Origin: Sapria himalayana
Lineage: Eukaryota > Streptophyta > Magnoliopsida > Malpighiales > Rafflesiaceae
DNA length: 64,000 nt
Assembly (NCBI GenBank): GCA_029783825.1
Contig: JAREIK010002254.1
Span: forward strand, 1,767,169 to 1,831,168
Direction of reading: 5' to 3'
Shown: piece by piece, positions 1-11,385 of the stretch
Position numbering within the stretch: the first letter of the stretch is position 1
How the letters are laid out: every line of letters starts with the position of its first letter
The notes under the pieces: model-generated
The model's database searches: none
Seen by the model: only the letters and a program-made list of their open reading frames with translations
Told to the model about the DNA's origin: nothing
Program-made: the position numbers and the translations under genes

Positions 1-960
1 CAAGGGATTGATGATTTTTTTATGAAAAAAATAGCAACCGATTAGCAAGAAAAAATTTTTTGAAAATCCCGCTAAATAAAATGCGAGATTTAGCAACGGA
101 TTAGCGACGGAAAATTTTAGTAACTTCCGCTAAAAAAATGTTGGAATTGTAGCGATGTATTTAGCGATGGATTAGTGACAGAAAATATTCGTAAATTCCG
201 CTAAATAAAAGTGGGAATTTTTAGTGATAGATTTAGCAATATATTAATGACAAAAAATTTTCATAACTTCTGCTCAAGAAAAGCTGGGATTTTAGCGACG
301 AATAGTGTGGTAGAATATCCTTCGCTAATAAAAGCCTGAAATTAGTGACGGATTTAGGGATGGATTTGCCCTAGCTAATTTTTAGCGACGGATTTAGTGA
401 CAGAATTTTCCTTGCTAATAAAATTATTCATTTAGTGATAGATTTAGTGACGGATTTTCCCTTGCTAATAAAATCCTTAATTTAGCGACGGATTTAGCCA
501 TAGATTTTTCATTGCTAATAAAATTCATGATTTAGTGACAGATTTAGCGACTGACATTCCCTTACTAATAAAATCCTTGATTTAGTGATGGATTTAGTGA
601 CGAATTTTTTCTTGCTAATAAAATCAGTAATTGATCTACGGATTTAGCGATAGATTTTCTCTATGCTAATAAAATCCATATTTTAGCTATGGATTTAGTG
701 AGCGAATATCCCTAGCTAATAAAATTCATAAATTAGTGATTGATTTTTGGACAGAATTTCCATAGAAAATAAAATCTTTAATTTTGCGATGGATTTAGGG
801 ATGAAATTTTCCTAGCTAATAAAATTTGTAATTTAACGACGAATTTAGTGATGGATTTTCTCAAGCTAATAAAATCCGTCATATAGCGATGAATTTTCTC
901 TAGCTTATAAAATCCATAATTTAGCTATGGATTTAACGATGGTATTTCCCTAGCCAATAT
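1..960. repeat. CACTA-type subterminal tandem repeats, about 50-bp unit
   Basis: The stretch is built from diverged copies of a unit containing TTTAGCGACGGATTTAG, a short T-rich segment, and GCTAATAAAATCC. The GCTAATA box recurs at about 324, 374, 414, 464, 514, 564, 614, 665, 715, 765 (mutated), 815, 865, 903 and 953, so the spacing is almost exactly 50 bp with one 40-bp and one 38-bp step. Positions 1-320 hold a related form with longer spacing (about 52-72 bp) and the box GCTAAATAAAA. Paired GCGACGGATTTAGCGACGG motifs are typical of the subterminal regions of plant CACTA transposons, where the element's own DNA-binding protein binds. The array runs off the left edge, so the terminal CACTA is not visible. 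Whether it belongs to the transposase genes at 7.5-13.4 kb is unknown. Confidence 0.75.
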
Positions 961-2525
961 TTAATTATACAATTTTTTTTATTTAATATTTGTTTTAATA
1001 TTTTAATTAATTTTGTTTATTAAATTTATGTTATTGGTCTATAGATGAGAAATCCTTGAAACACACATTCTCTTCATAAAATAAAAAAAATAATATTATA
1101 AATAATTAATTTAAAATATATAAAAATACAAATAAAATTATATTAATAAGGACTAAAATAACTATTTTTATGATATATTAATTTTTTATAAAATTATACA
1201 AAATAATTTTATAAAATTTTTAATTAAGAAACTAAATAATTTAAATTAAAGTAACATTAAATAATTAATTCAATAAGTATAATAATTGTTTCGTTAATTT
1301 AAAAATTAAATTAACATACATTAAAATTTATACTTATTTAAATGTAAATTAATTCATTTTATGATAAAATAGAAACTATTTTCAAAAATATATGAATTGA
1401 CGAATAAACTAGTAAATATTAGTATTATTATAAGTATTAAAAAAAATTTATGATTATAGAAAACTTTTTAAAAAATAAATAATACAAATCTAGAAAATCT
1501 TGAAATATAATAAAAATATAATTTTTTCAATAAAGTTAAAAGAAAATAAAATAATAATTATAAATAAATATATAGATGTTTAATCCTATTAAAATTTATA
1601 AAAATTAAACAATTGAGTAATATCTTTACAATTAGCTTTTAACATTAAGTTTTTATTAAAATAATAAATATTACTTTTTTTAATTATCTTCTCACATTAA
1701 GTAATTTTTTGAATTTTAAAAATTATTAATTATATCAAATAATATGAAATTTTGAGCGTTTAAAATTATTTCATATTATCTTCGTAAAAATTAATATGAA
1801 TACCTACAAATTTATAACCATAAAATATAAATTTTTATATATTTTTTAACATTAAGAGTATTTATAACTTTTAGGCGAGTGGCTAGAAGACAAATCATCT
1901 TTTCATTTGTCTTATTATATGAAGTTTGTTAATTTCGTACCTATTTGATATATTTTTTAAGGCAAAACATATTTTTTTTATTATTTATATATTTATTGTT
2001 TAATTAATATTATAATAAAAAATTATAAGGTATTTTTTTTTCATTTGTACCTTGTTACGCACACATTAATTTTGTTAAAAAAATTTTGATAGTAAATATA
2101 ATTAATGAGTATTTTTGTATTATATATATATTGTTTATTTAATGTTTTAATAATTAAAAAATATCAATATTATCTTAAAATATACATTCTCACTCTCTAC
2201 TTAACTCATCTCTAATAGAACCAAATTCCTCCTCAATCCGCTATTATCTCTCGATGCCTATTCAACTAAAATTAATTCGAGGTTTTAAGTTTTAATTTGT
2301 TATTGATTTGAGGTACGTTCATCGATTATCTTGGATTGCTTAATAGAAGAGTAAGCATTTTTATTCTATTTTTTTGTTTTTGAATTTCTTCTTTAATCAC
2401 CATACGGTAGGCTTGGATTTCATATATAAATTTATTCATATAAATGCTCCATGAATTTGTAATATAATGCATTGTCATTGTGTGGATTTTGATGGTGACC
2501 ATATACAAAAACAATATATAAATAG
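961..2525. other. AT-rich intergenic sequence, no gene seen
   Basis: This stretch is extremely AT-rich, with many stops in all frames. I see no coding, RNA-gene or repeat structure that I can support. Confidence 0.6.
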
Positions 2526-2740
2526 TATATATACTTAGGTTTGCCAGATATCTACAAAAACTCTATGCATCAATATGCATGTGTATTTTATACATAACTA
2601 GTATACATACTTAGGTATGCCGACATGATATCTACAAAAACAGAATACATCAATATGCATGTGTATTTTATACATAACTAGTATACATACTTAGGCTTGC
2701 CGACTTGATATCTACAAAAATATTCAAAAATGAGCAATGC
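2526..2740. repeat. Tandem repeat, 76-80-bp unit, about 2.5 copies
   Basis: The box TACTTAGG occurs at 2532, 2608 and 2688, each followed by TTGCC or TGCCGAC, then GATATCTACAAAAA. The first two copies continue into ATCAATATGCATGTG and TTTTATACATAACTAG. Spacings are 76 and 80 bp. The copies are very similar, so the duplication is fairly recent. Nothing suggests a coding role. Confidence 0.85.
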
Positions 2741-2751
2741 TTGAATTCAAA

Positions 2752-2817
2752 AATAAAATAAAATAAAATAATTAAAATAATTAAAATAAATAAAATAAAT
2801 AAAATAAATAAAATAAT
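2752..2817. repeat. AT microsatellite (AAATA / AAAAT units)
   Basis: Short runs of AAATA, AAAATAATT and AAATAAAT repeat almost without interruption. This is simple sequence and nothing more can be said. Confidence 0.85.
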
Positions 2818-4972
2818 AGTTTAGCATGTCAAATCAAATTAAACTAATTATACTCGATTGAACCAATTTGAACTATTCTACCAACTTCTAGAAAACTCAA
2901 TAATATTCACACATGTAATTGAAAATAATTGAGCAAGATTTTCTAATTCACTTTAAAATGTTCTCATGATATGTGTTGTTGTGTGCTAGGAACCCCAAAT
3001 CACTTTTATTTATAGGCAAGATTCCAAGTTTTTAAAATTTTTGATGCAACATTTAGTAAGCCAACACATAGCTTTTACATGTCAAGTCAATCCTTGGCAG
3101 GTATACACATCATAATATAACAAACACAATTTCAAGCACTTGGCATTAATGTACGAGAACACATAGTAAGCACATAATCAATACTTATCACTCATGTAAG
3201 CCAACACATGGAAATCATACATACTTACACATGATATTCATGCAAGTAAGCATGTGATAAGCTTGTAAGTCAACATATGTTATAAAAATAATTATTCTTA
3301 TAAATTTTTTTATTGACTTTATTGTCATTTTTCTACATGATTTATTTATATTCTTATGGTTGCACTTATCTTTAACAAAGATTATCATGGTGTGTGTGTG
3401 TGTAAAGATTTATATTTACCATGTATCTAATATTTTGCAAATTAAATTTATCTCAAAATTATCTCAAACATAATAACTTCATATTTATGTTTCTTGAAAT
3501 AAAACACTAATATTTATAATAATTTAAATATTCCTTCAAGAGATGTCTCGTAATGTGTGATTCCTTGTGATATCTCTTGTGTTAGTGATGAGTGGACTTG
3601 TTGAATCAAGTTTAATAATATTAAAATAATGATTTCATACTGATATAATAAGCTCAACATATAGCAATGTGTCATGGACACTCAAGCTAAGATAGTATAA
3701 AATATATGAACCAAACTTTTTTGTACATAATTACTATCAAGAATAATATTTTTAAAAACAAATAGCATGGTAATAATAATTCGAACCAACAAGATGGTAG
3801 ACTGATCAGCAAAAGATGATGAATACTCTTATACTGAAAATATGAGTTCGATCCTCATAGATGTTGGATATGTTTTCCATGGTGCTATCATTTATCATGT
3901 TGTTGAGATGTTGGGATATGAGTTTTACCTATTCTAATCATGAAGCCTCATAGCTTATATACGAGCCAAGTAATAATTTTCAGTTGAGTTTGGGAGAAGG
4001 GTAGGTAGATAAAAAAAGTATAATATTTAAATCTATAACATTTTTGATTTAGATAGAGGATTTAAAACTATTAAAAATATTTAGAAATTTTTAATGTTTA
4101 TAATCCCCACAATGTCATGCAACACAATAGATTTTTTTCTACCAAAAAATATTTTATCAACTTTAATTTATGATTTTAGCCACAACATTGTAGTTTATTA
4201 TTACTCTAACAATTTAACTTCTACCAAATTTATATTAACTATAATTTATACCATTAACAACTATGGATTATGAAGAGTTTGGGTATCTCTGTAATGTTGA
4301 TAAATTTCATGCCATACAAGAGTACTCTCCTTACGACAACATTCGTTATGACACCCTTTATCCTGTCGTGTTAGTAACATCATCTTTTAACACAATGTAA
4401 TTTTTCTGTGATGCAATATGTTTATTTTAAACAATTTAAAAAACTAATAAATATGAGTAGTGATTGTTAGTTTAACATTGTAGTTATTATTTGAGTACCA
4501 TACCTATTAGTTGTAACCTACAAGCTTGAATCTAAGTTTCACATTTCACAAAATTTGTGGCAGATGTATCTTGTAATAAATAGTAATAAAGAATATAAGA
4601 AAATATAAGAAGTATTATGGAAATGTATGTATCATTAATGAAACCTTAATTTATAGTACTAGCGAATATATGTGAGTACTCTTTTATAGTTTAATATGAT
4701 ATAAACATATTTACTAATTATTTTTTAGTCCAAAACATATATTATTAAATATTATTTCATATCTTAATAAAATAAATATAAATTAATATAATTTCAAGAA
4801 CATCAATACAATATAATAAAAAAATAGTAACATATCATAAAAATACAATAAAATGAATTATAAAGAACATTAATAAGTTGTAAATAAAAATAAAAATTTT
4901 AAACCTATTGAGAAATATATTTTATTTTTATATTTTTTTATCTTGAGATACTAGGATGAGATGATTCATAAA
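2818..4972. other. AT-rich sequence, no gene seen
   Basis: No supported gene. The phrase GTAAGCCAACACAT recurs in variants near 3057, 3198 and 3267, and there is a short TG run near 3391-3403. Both look like minor local repeats. Confidence 0.5.
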
Positions 4973-6650
4973 TATAATTTTTTATAACTATATATATTAT
5001 ATGTATATTAACATATAACTAAACATAATTCTATATTATTAATGTATAACCTATATTTAAATATATAATTAACAACATATATTTAATATACATTTTTATA
5101 TATTAGTATAAAAAATGTATTTTAGTATATCCATACCTATACATAACTTTATGTATAAATATATGAAATTATATGAACAAATATATATATATATATACAT
5201 GTATATATATAAGTTTAGCTATATGTGTAACTATATGTATAATCGCATGTAACTATATTTATAATTAAATGTATAATCACATACAACATCATATTTAATT
5301 ATATGTGTATAACAATATATAAATATTTGTAAAACTAAATAAAACTTTATAAAATTAAATATAACTATATTTTTTACAATTTATACATATATGTATACAT
5401 ATATGTAAATCCATATATTTGTTTATAACATTGTATATATTTATGTATAAGTAAAGTTAACTACTCATATGAATATATATATATATATATATAACTAAAT
5501 GTTTAACGATATATAATTTTTTATAACTATATATATTATATGTATACTAACATATAACTATAAATAATTCTATCTTACTATATGTATAACTATAAAAACT
5601 TTATACATAACTATATTTAAATATATAATTAACAACATTTATTTAATATACATTTTTATATATTAGTATAAAAATATATTTTAGTATATCCATACTTATA
5701 CATAACTATTTGTATAAATATATGAAATTATATGAACAAATATAAATACATACATGTATAAATATAAGTTTAACGATACGTGTAACTATATGTATAATCA
5801 CATGTAACTATATTTATAATTAAATGTATAATCACATACATCATATTTAATTATATGTGTATAACAATATATAAATATTTGTAAAACTAAATAAAACTTT
5901 ATAAAATTAAATATAACTATATTTTTTACTATTTATACATATATGTATACATATATGTAAATCTATATACTTGTTTATAACTTTGTATATATTTATGTAT
6001 AACTAAATATAATTACTCATATTAATATATATATATATATATATATATAACTAAATGTTTAACAATATATAATTTTTTATAACTATATATATTATATGTA
6101 TAATAATATATAACTATACATAATATTATATTATTAATGTATAACCTATATTTAACAATTTAATTAACAACATATATTTAATATACATTTTTATATATTA
6201 GGATAAAAAATGTATTTTAGTATATCCTTACCTATACATAACTATATGTATACATATATGAAATTATATGAACATATATATATATATATACATGTATAAA
6301 TATAAGTTTAACTATACGTGTAACTATATCTATAACTACATGAAACAATATTTATAATTATATGTATAAAAACATACAACAAAATGTTTAACTATATCTG
6401 TATAAGAATATATAAATATTTTTATAACTATAAATAACTTTATATAAATAAATATAACTTTATTTTTAATTATGTATACATATATGTATTCATATATGTA
6501 AATCTATATAATTGTTGATTAATTTTAATACATTTATTTATATTTACTTATAACTACTTGTATGCATATATCTATATATAATTATTTGTTTAACTATATG
6601 TAACTATTTATAACTACATTTACTATATAGATCCTAACATATAAGTATAT
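4973..6650. repeat. AT-rich satellite, three copies of a 539-556-bp unit plus a partial fourth
   Basis: The phrase TATAATTTTTTATAACTATA begins copies at 4973, 5512 and 6068, giving unit lengths of 539 and 556 bp. A fourth copy starts near 6590 and stops at about 6650. The copies align along their whole length, including CACATGTAACTATATTTATAA-type phrases, TTAGTATATCCATAC and an internal TA run that differs in length between copies. Composition is almost purely A, T and scattered C/G in TATG/CATA words. There is no coding potential. It behaves like a short satellite or a local amplification. Confidence 0.88.
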
Positions 6651-6914
6651 ATGATATAATATTAATTTGTTGAACTACTTTGAAATTAAATGGCATAAGA
6701 TATAATATCAATAATAAGCACGTAGAAAGAGAGTATCCGTTGATCAGGCTCATATATGGTATAATACAAATAAGGGTCGTACTCTTACCTAATCCCAGCC
6801 CTTGGGCCTCTGGCTCAAATATGAACTTATGTATGACAAAAGATGTAATATTTGATAGGTTTATACAGAAGAAATTTTATTTTCTTTTATATAATTTTTC
6901 ATTCTAACACTACA

Positions 6915-7250
6915 CTCTCTATGTGTCTCTCTCTCGCTCTCTAATTCTTTCCGTCACTCTATTCCTCTTTTTCTTTATGTGTCACACTCTCTTGTTATTT
7001 TCTTTCTCGCTCTCCTTTCTTGCTTGTTCTCTCTCCCCCCTCTCTCTCCCACTTTCTCTCTCACCCTCTCTCACCCTCTCTCTTCCTCTCTTTCTCTTTC
7101 CCTCTCTCTCCCTTTCACCAGTTCTCTCCTCCCTCTTTCCCTCCTTCTCTCTCTCCTTCTCTCTCTCTCTCTCCCCCGTCTCCCCATTTCTATGCCCCTC
7201 TCTCTCTCTCTCTTTCCCCACCTTATATATATATATCTCTCTCTCCCTCT
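6915..7250. repeat. CT microsatellite / polypyrimidine tract
   Basis: The plus strand is dominated by CTCTCT, CCCTCTCT and TTTCTCT runs, ending in a TATATATA run near 7225. Open frames here (Ser/Leu/Pro on plus, Glu/Arg/Lys on minus) arise only from the repeat. The strand bias in purines could allow triplex structure, but this is inference. It lies about 290 bp upstream of the CACTA transposase start. Confidence 0.9.
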
Positions 7251-7537
7251 CCTTCTTCAAAGATTAAATGTCTTTTTTTGCTTTTCTTTCTTGTGCATTA
7301 TCATACTTTGAACACTTTATCTAGTATACATGTGATATTTATTAATATTTATCGTACTAAAAATTACTTTATCTATTAATATAGATTTTGAAATATTGCC
7401 TTGATATTCACGATATTTAATTTTTAAATATTCATCTATAAGTAATTTTATTTAATTATTTGTATATTTTGAAGTAATAGAATGTTTTATTTATAATAAT
7501 GATTGTGCATTATTTTTTGTAAATAAAATAGGGCAAA

Positions 7538-7958
7538 ATGAGCTCAGATCATCAGTGGATGTAAAATAGGGCATTATTTGTATATTAATGGATTTTTGGA
7601 TAAAAATTTTTTGACTGGGCTTGAAACTTTCATCAATTTTTCATGTAGTCAATCGAGATTGATGGATCGAAAAAAAATTAAGTGTCCATGTAATCATCGC
7701 AAGTGTCAGAATATCCTTTTTCATGATTCAAACACTATAAGATTTCATTTGGCTAAATATGTCTTTGTGCCAAATTATTTTGTTTGGATTTATCATGGGG
7801 AAGGTACAATGCCTCTAAATATTGACCAAAATGAAGGTATTGAATCATTTGTTTGTGGTGAAGAATCATCAAACACATACCATAGAATGATCACGGAAGC
7901 TACTGGTACTGGCTTCAATATGGATTACATGGATGAACTACCTATTCTTGTAGCTTAG
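7538..7958 (+). pseudogene. CACTA transposase N-terminus (transposase-associated domain), broken
   Basis: A reading frame from ATG at 7538 gives MSSDHQWM and then TAA at 7562, where family members carry Tyr followed by Asn-Arg. After a frame change it continues from about 7578 as YINGFLDKNFLTGLETFI, then a Cys/His cluster (KCPCNHRKC), RFHLAKYVFVPNYFVW and YHGE, ending in a stop at 7956. This order (WMY, GVEEF-like helix, CPC..C, FxPNYxxWxxHGE) matches the plant transposase-associated domain (PF13963) at the start of TNP2-type proteins. One stop and one frameshift in the first 40 residues show the copy is dead. It is followed directly by the TNP2 domain. Confidence 0.82.
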
Positions 7959-9715
7959 AAATTATATGAAATACTTAAAGATGTAGATAAAGAGTTGTGG
8001 CCTAATTGTAAAACACATTCACAATTGTCACTTCTAGCTCGATAATGAGCATTAAGTTAGAAAATCACATGGCTGAGAATTATTTTTTCAGGTGATAGAA
8101 CTGATGAAGGTGATTATTTCGGATAATAATTTGATAACTAACAACTTTTACAACACTAAGAAGTTACTAAGAGGCATGGGTATACCAGTGGAAAAAATTG
8201 ATTGTTGTTTAAATGGATGCATGTTATATTAGGGAGGTGATAGTGATTTAATTAGCTGTAAGTTTTGTGACCATCCTTGATTTAGGAAGGCACCTCATGA
8301 CTCATGTTGTAGATACGTGACAAAAATTGAAGGTTGTATTTAAGAAGATGTATTATTTTCCATTAATTCCTGGATTATAGAAACTATATGCATCAAATAC
8401 TACAGCAAATGATATCAGGTGGTATTCCAAGCATTAGGTTGAAGAAGGGGTAATGTGTCATCCATCAGATTCACTTGCTTGGATGCATTTTAATTATATA
8501 CATCAAGATTTTGTAGTAAAAAGTAGAAATATGATATTGGGTCTCTACACTGATGGATTTCAGCCATTTGGGCAATCTAGAAAATAGTATTCAACATGGC
8601 CAGTGATAGTGATGCCTTATAACTTGCCTCAATGGTTTTGTATGAAGGAGCAATATATGTTTTTGTCAATATTGGTTCCAAGTCCAAAAAATATGAAAGA
8701 TATGCTAGATGTTTTCTTACAGCCTCTTATTGCAGAGTTAAATCATTTATGAGAAGTTGACGTGAATACATATGATATCTCAAAGAAGCAAATTTTCATT
8801 ATGCGGACATCCCTTATGTGGTCGGTAAGTGACATTCCTGCATATTCAATGTTGTCTGGCTAGAGTACTGTAGGATGATTCGCATGCCCATTTTCATGAC
8901 AAATTCTGATGCAATTACCCTAAATTTATTGGTAAATAGTGATTGTTTGATAACCATCGTAAGTTTCAACCTACGAATAATCCATTTCGAAGAAATAGAA
9001 CTACATTTCAAAAAAATAAAACTATGATGATAGTTGTACCAGCAGTTCATTTAGGAGATGATATTATTACAAAGATTCATAGTTTGGGTTTGAAGAAGGT
9101 AACTAAAAAGGATGCTACTAGAAGTAATGAACCAATAAGCAAATTATTTGGCTGGAGGAAACATTGTATATTTTGGGACTTGCGCTATTAGAAGTCCAAT
9201 TTAATTCGTCATAAATTAGATGTAATGCATATTGAAAAAAAAGTTTTTGACAATGTTTTCAACACTATCCTTAATATAGATGGAAAAACAAAAAACACTT
9301 TAAAATCAAGACAACAGCTGAATGATTACTATCGGCATCCTGAATTGAAACTAAATGAGGAAACAGAAAAATTCCCTTAAGCTTGCTACACACTTGATAA
9401 GAAGGCATGATAGATATTGTGTGAATAGTTTAAAATTTTGAAATTTTCTGATGGATATGTGTCAAATGTGGGTAGATGCGTGGATATGAAGAATTTTAAG
9501 TTATTTGGAATGAAAAGTCATGATTGTCATGTAGAGATTAATACCAATTGTATTCCGTGAATTACTTCCACTAAGTGTTTGGAAGATCCTTACAGAACTT
9601 AGTTTGTTTTTCAAATAGCTATCTGCAACCACAATCAAAATAAATGACATGGTGAGGCTGGAGAATTACATTCCACTTATTATTTGTAAGTTTGAATGGA
9701 TATTCCCACTGAGTT
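7959..9715 (+). pseudogene. CACTA TNP2 transposase core, heavily mutated
   Basis: Translated across frames, the region shows the TNP2 (PF02992) sequence in order: ELWPNCKTHSQLSLLAR, FYNTKKLLRGMG, IDCCLNGCMLY, CKFCDHP, GVMCHPSDSLAWMHF, LGLYTDGFQPFGQSRK, YSTWPVIVMPYNLPQWFC, YMFLSILVP, DVFLQPLIAEL, DISKKQIF, SLMWSVSDIPAYSMLSG, NNPFRRNRTTF, and then NLIRHKLDVMHIEKKVFDNVF near 9197-9260. This is the catalytic part of En/Spm-type transposases that cut the CACTA ends. Several in-frame stops, often where Trp or Gln is expected, and multiple frame changes break it. The longest open piece is 8943-9191. A weaker block near 9550-9620 (REL..LSVWKILTELSLFF) belongs to the same protein. Confidence 0.85.
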
Positions 9716-10253
9716 TTTTTTGACTCAATGGAGTATTTTACGGTCCATTTGGCATATGAAGCAAGGATTGCAGGGCAAGTGCAATTCAGGTGGATGTATC
9801 ATTTTGAGAGATAAATATATATAATTTGCTGTGTTTTATGATTTCGCACTTTAAATAATATTGTAATTTAATCAAATTGAAACCTAACATTGCCCTTGTA
9901 GGTATCTTCGTAAGTTGAAATTGAATGATAGAAACAAGGCAAAAGTTGAAGGTTCAATTTGGAATGCATATTTAGTAGAAGAAGCATCATCATTTTATTC
10001 TTAATATTTTGAGGATCATGTCAATACAAAGAATAGAAATATGCCACGGAATTATGAAGATCATGTGATGGTAGAAGATGATTCTCTGAACAAACTATCT
10101 ATCTTCAAGCACCCTAGAAAAGCATTTGAAAGAGCAATGAAAAGATGTATTATAGATGAAGAGTACAAAGCAACTCGGAGTTATGTTTTACTTAATTGTG
10201 AGGAGGTTGCACCATACATTGAGTATGTATACACAAAATGGTTGTATGTTTAA
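9716..10253 (+). pseudogene. CACTA transposase DUF4218 region with a decayed intron
   Basis: The phrase VQFRWMYHFER ends near 9809 and resumes as YLRKLKLNDRNKAKVEGSIWNAYLVEEAS from about 9901, directly after TTGCCCTTGTAG. Family proteins have this sequence uninterrupted (RWMYPFERYL), so 9810-9900 is most likely an intron whose donor now begins AT instead of GT. The downstream open piece 10041-10253 carries the rest of DUF4218 (PF13960), ending EVAPYIEYVY. A stop interrupts the part before 10041. It is the third section of the same broken transposase gene. Confidence 0.72.
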
Positions 10254-10329
10254 TCATAGTTTAATTTAATCTTTAGTAGGAATTATTAAAAATTGATCTA
10301 CATTTTTCTCTTTCTTTTTATATTTATGC

Positions 10330-11245
10330 AGTATTTATGTTGAGAAGTTAAAATATAGGCAACCAGTAATTTCTAGCAATGATGTTAATTATAAGCTAGA
10401 AACTGAATTTGCGAATTGGTTCAGAAATTATGTGAGAATTATTAAGTTTTTAATTTTTGAATTATTTAATTTATTATTATCTTTATTTGTTAATATCAAT
10501 TTTTTAATTTATGTCACAGACAATTGATCCTTAAAATGGAGATTCAAATATTCTTATTCAGAATCAAAGTAAAGGCCCATTTAGATATGTGATAACCTAT
10601 TTGGGTATTTTGTTAATACATATAAATTTCACACAATCGAGCACGATTATTCTAAAATAACAATGAATAGTGGTGTATACATTAAAGGCGTAGGAATGTG
10701 TGCAGATGAGATTGATTATTATAGTCAACTCAAAAAAGTTATTGAGTTGGAGTATCCTGGACTCGAAAAAATAGGATTGTATTATTTAAGTACGAGTGGT
10801 TTGATCATACATGAAATGTGGGCACAAAGATTCATTCGGATTATAAACTAGTGGATGTTAACCATAAACATAGATATAATCGGTATGAGCCATTTATTAT
10901 GGCAGTTCAAGCCACTCAGGTATATTATTATACATATCCGAGTTTATCTCATGAAAAGTGAGATTGGTGAGCGATTTGCAAGATCAAAGCTCGATGAAAA
11001 TTTAAAGTACAACATCGCAACAAAGAAGTGTAGACTTAGAAATTGCACCGGCATTCCAGGAAGATGACATAAAATAATATTTAGCTTTTGAATGTAGATG
11101 AAGATCCAAAAATTTATATGACTCAAATGGTGGCACAATAGAAATTGAAGATCTATTTCTATCAGAAGATGAGTTTGAACTTCTATCGGAATTAGAAAAA
11201 ATATCAGAAGATCTATTGGAGTATGATAGTGATGCTGATAATTAA
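10330..11245 (+). pseudogene. CACTA transposase C-terminus (DUF4216 and acidic tail)
   Basis: After an AT-rich likely intron, the phrase VNYKLETEFANWFRNYV matches the linker before DUF4216. DUF4216 (PF13952) follows as YKFHTIEHDYSK, MNSGVYIKGVG, DEIDYYSQLKKVIELEYPG and GLYYL (open piece 10663-10851). The end of the protein is acidic: SEDEFELLSELEK and EYDSDADN, stopping at TAA 11243-11245. Several stops and frame changes are present. Order and strand agree with the TNP2 sections upstream, so 7538-11245 is one inactive transposase gene. Confidence 0.75.
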
Positions 11246-11385
11246 AATGTTATAATTTTATTATAAATTTAAATTATCAATGACATTTTATATTCTGTTG
11301 AAATCTATCGGTGTGTTTTATTTGAAAATGCATGCTTGTTCAACATATCTCTATTTTTTGTTCTTTATTTTATTTTGAATACCAG

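Noticed and set aside
6908..6918. CACTACACTCT as the 5' terminus of the CACTA element
   Set aside because: It begins with CACTA, but no matching inverted end or 3-bp duplication was found and it runs into the CT microsatellite, so chance is as likely.
6923..7379. Overlapping Ser/Leu/Pro and Glu/Arg/Lys open frames
   Set aside because: They are translations of a CT microsatellite.
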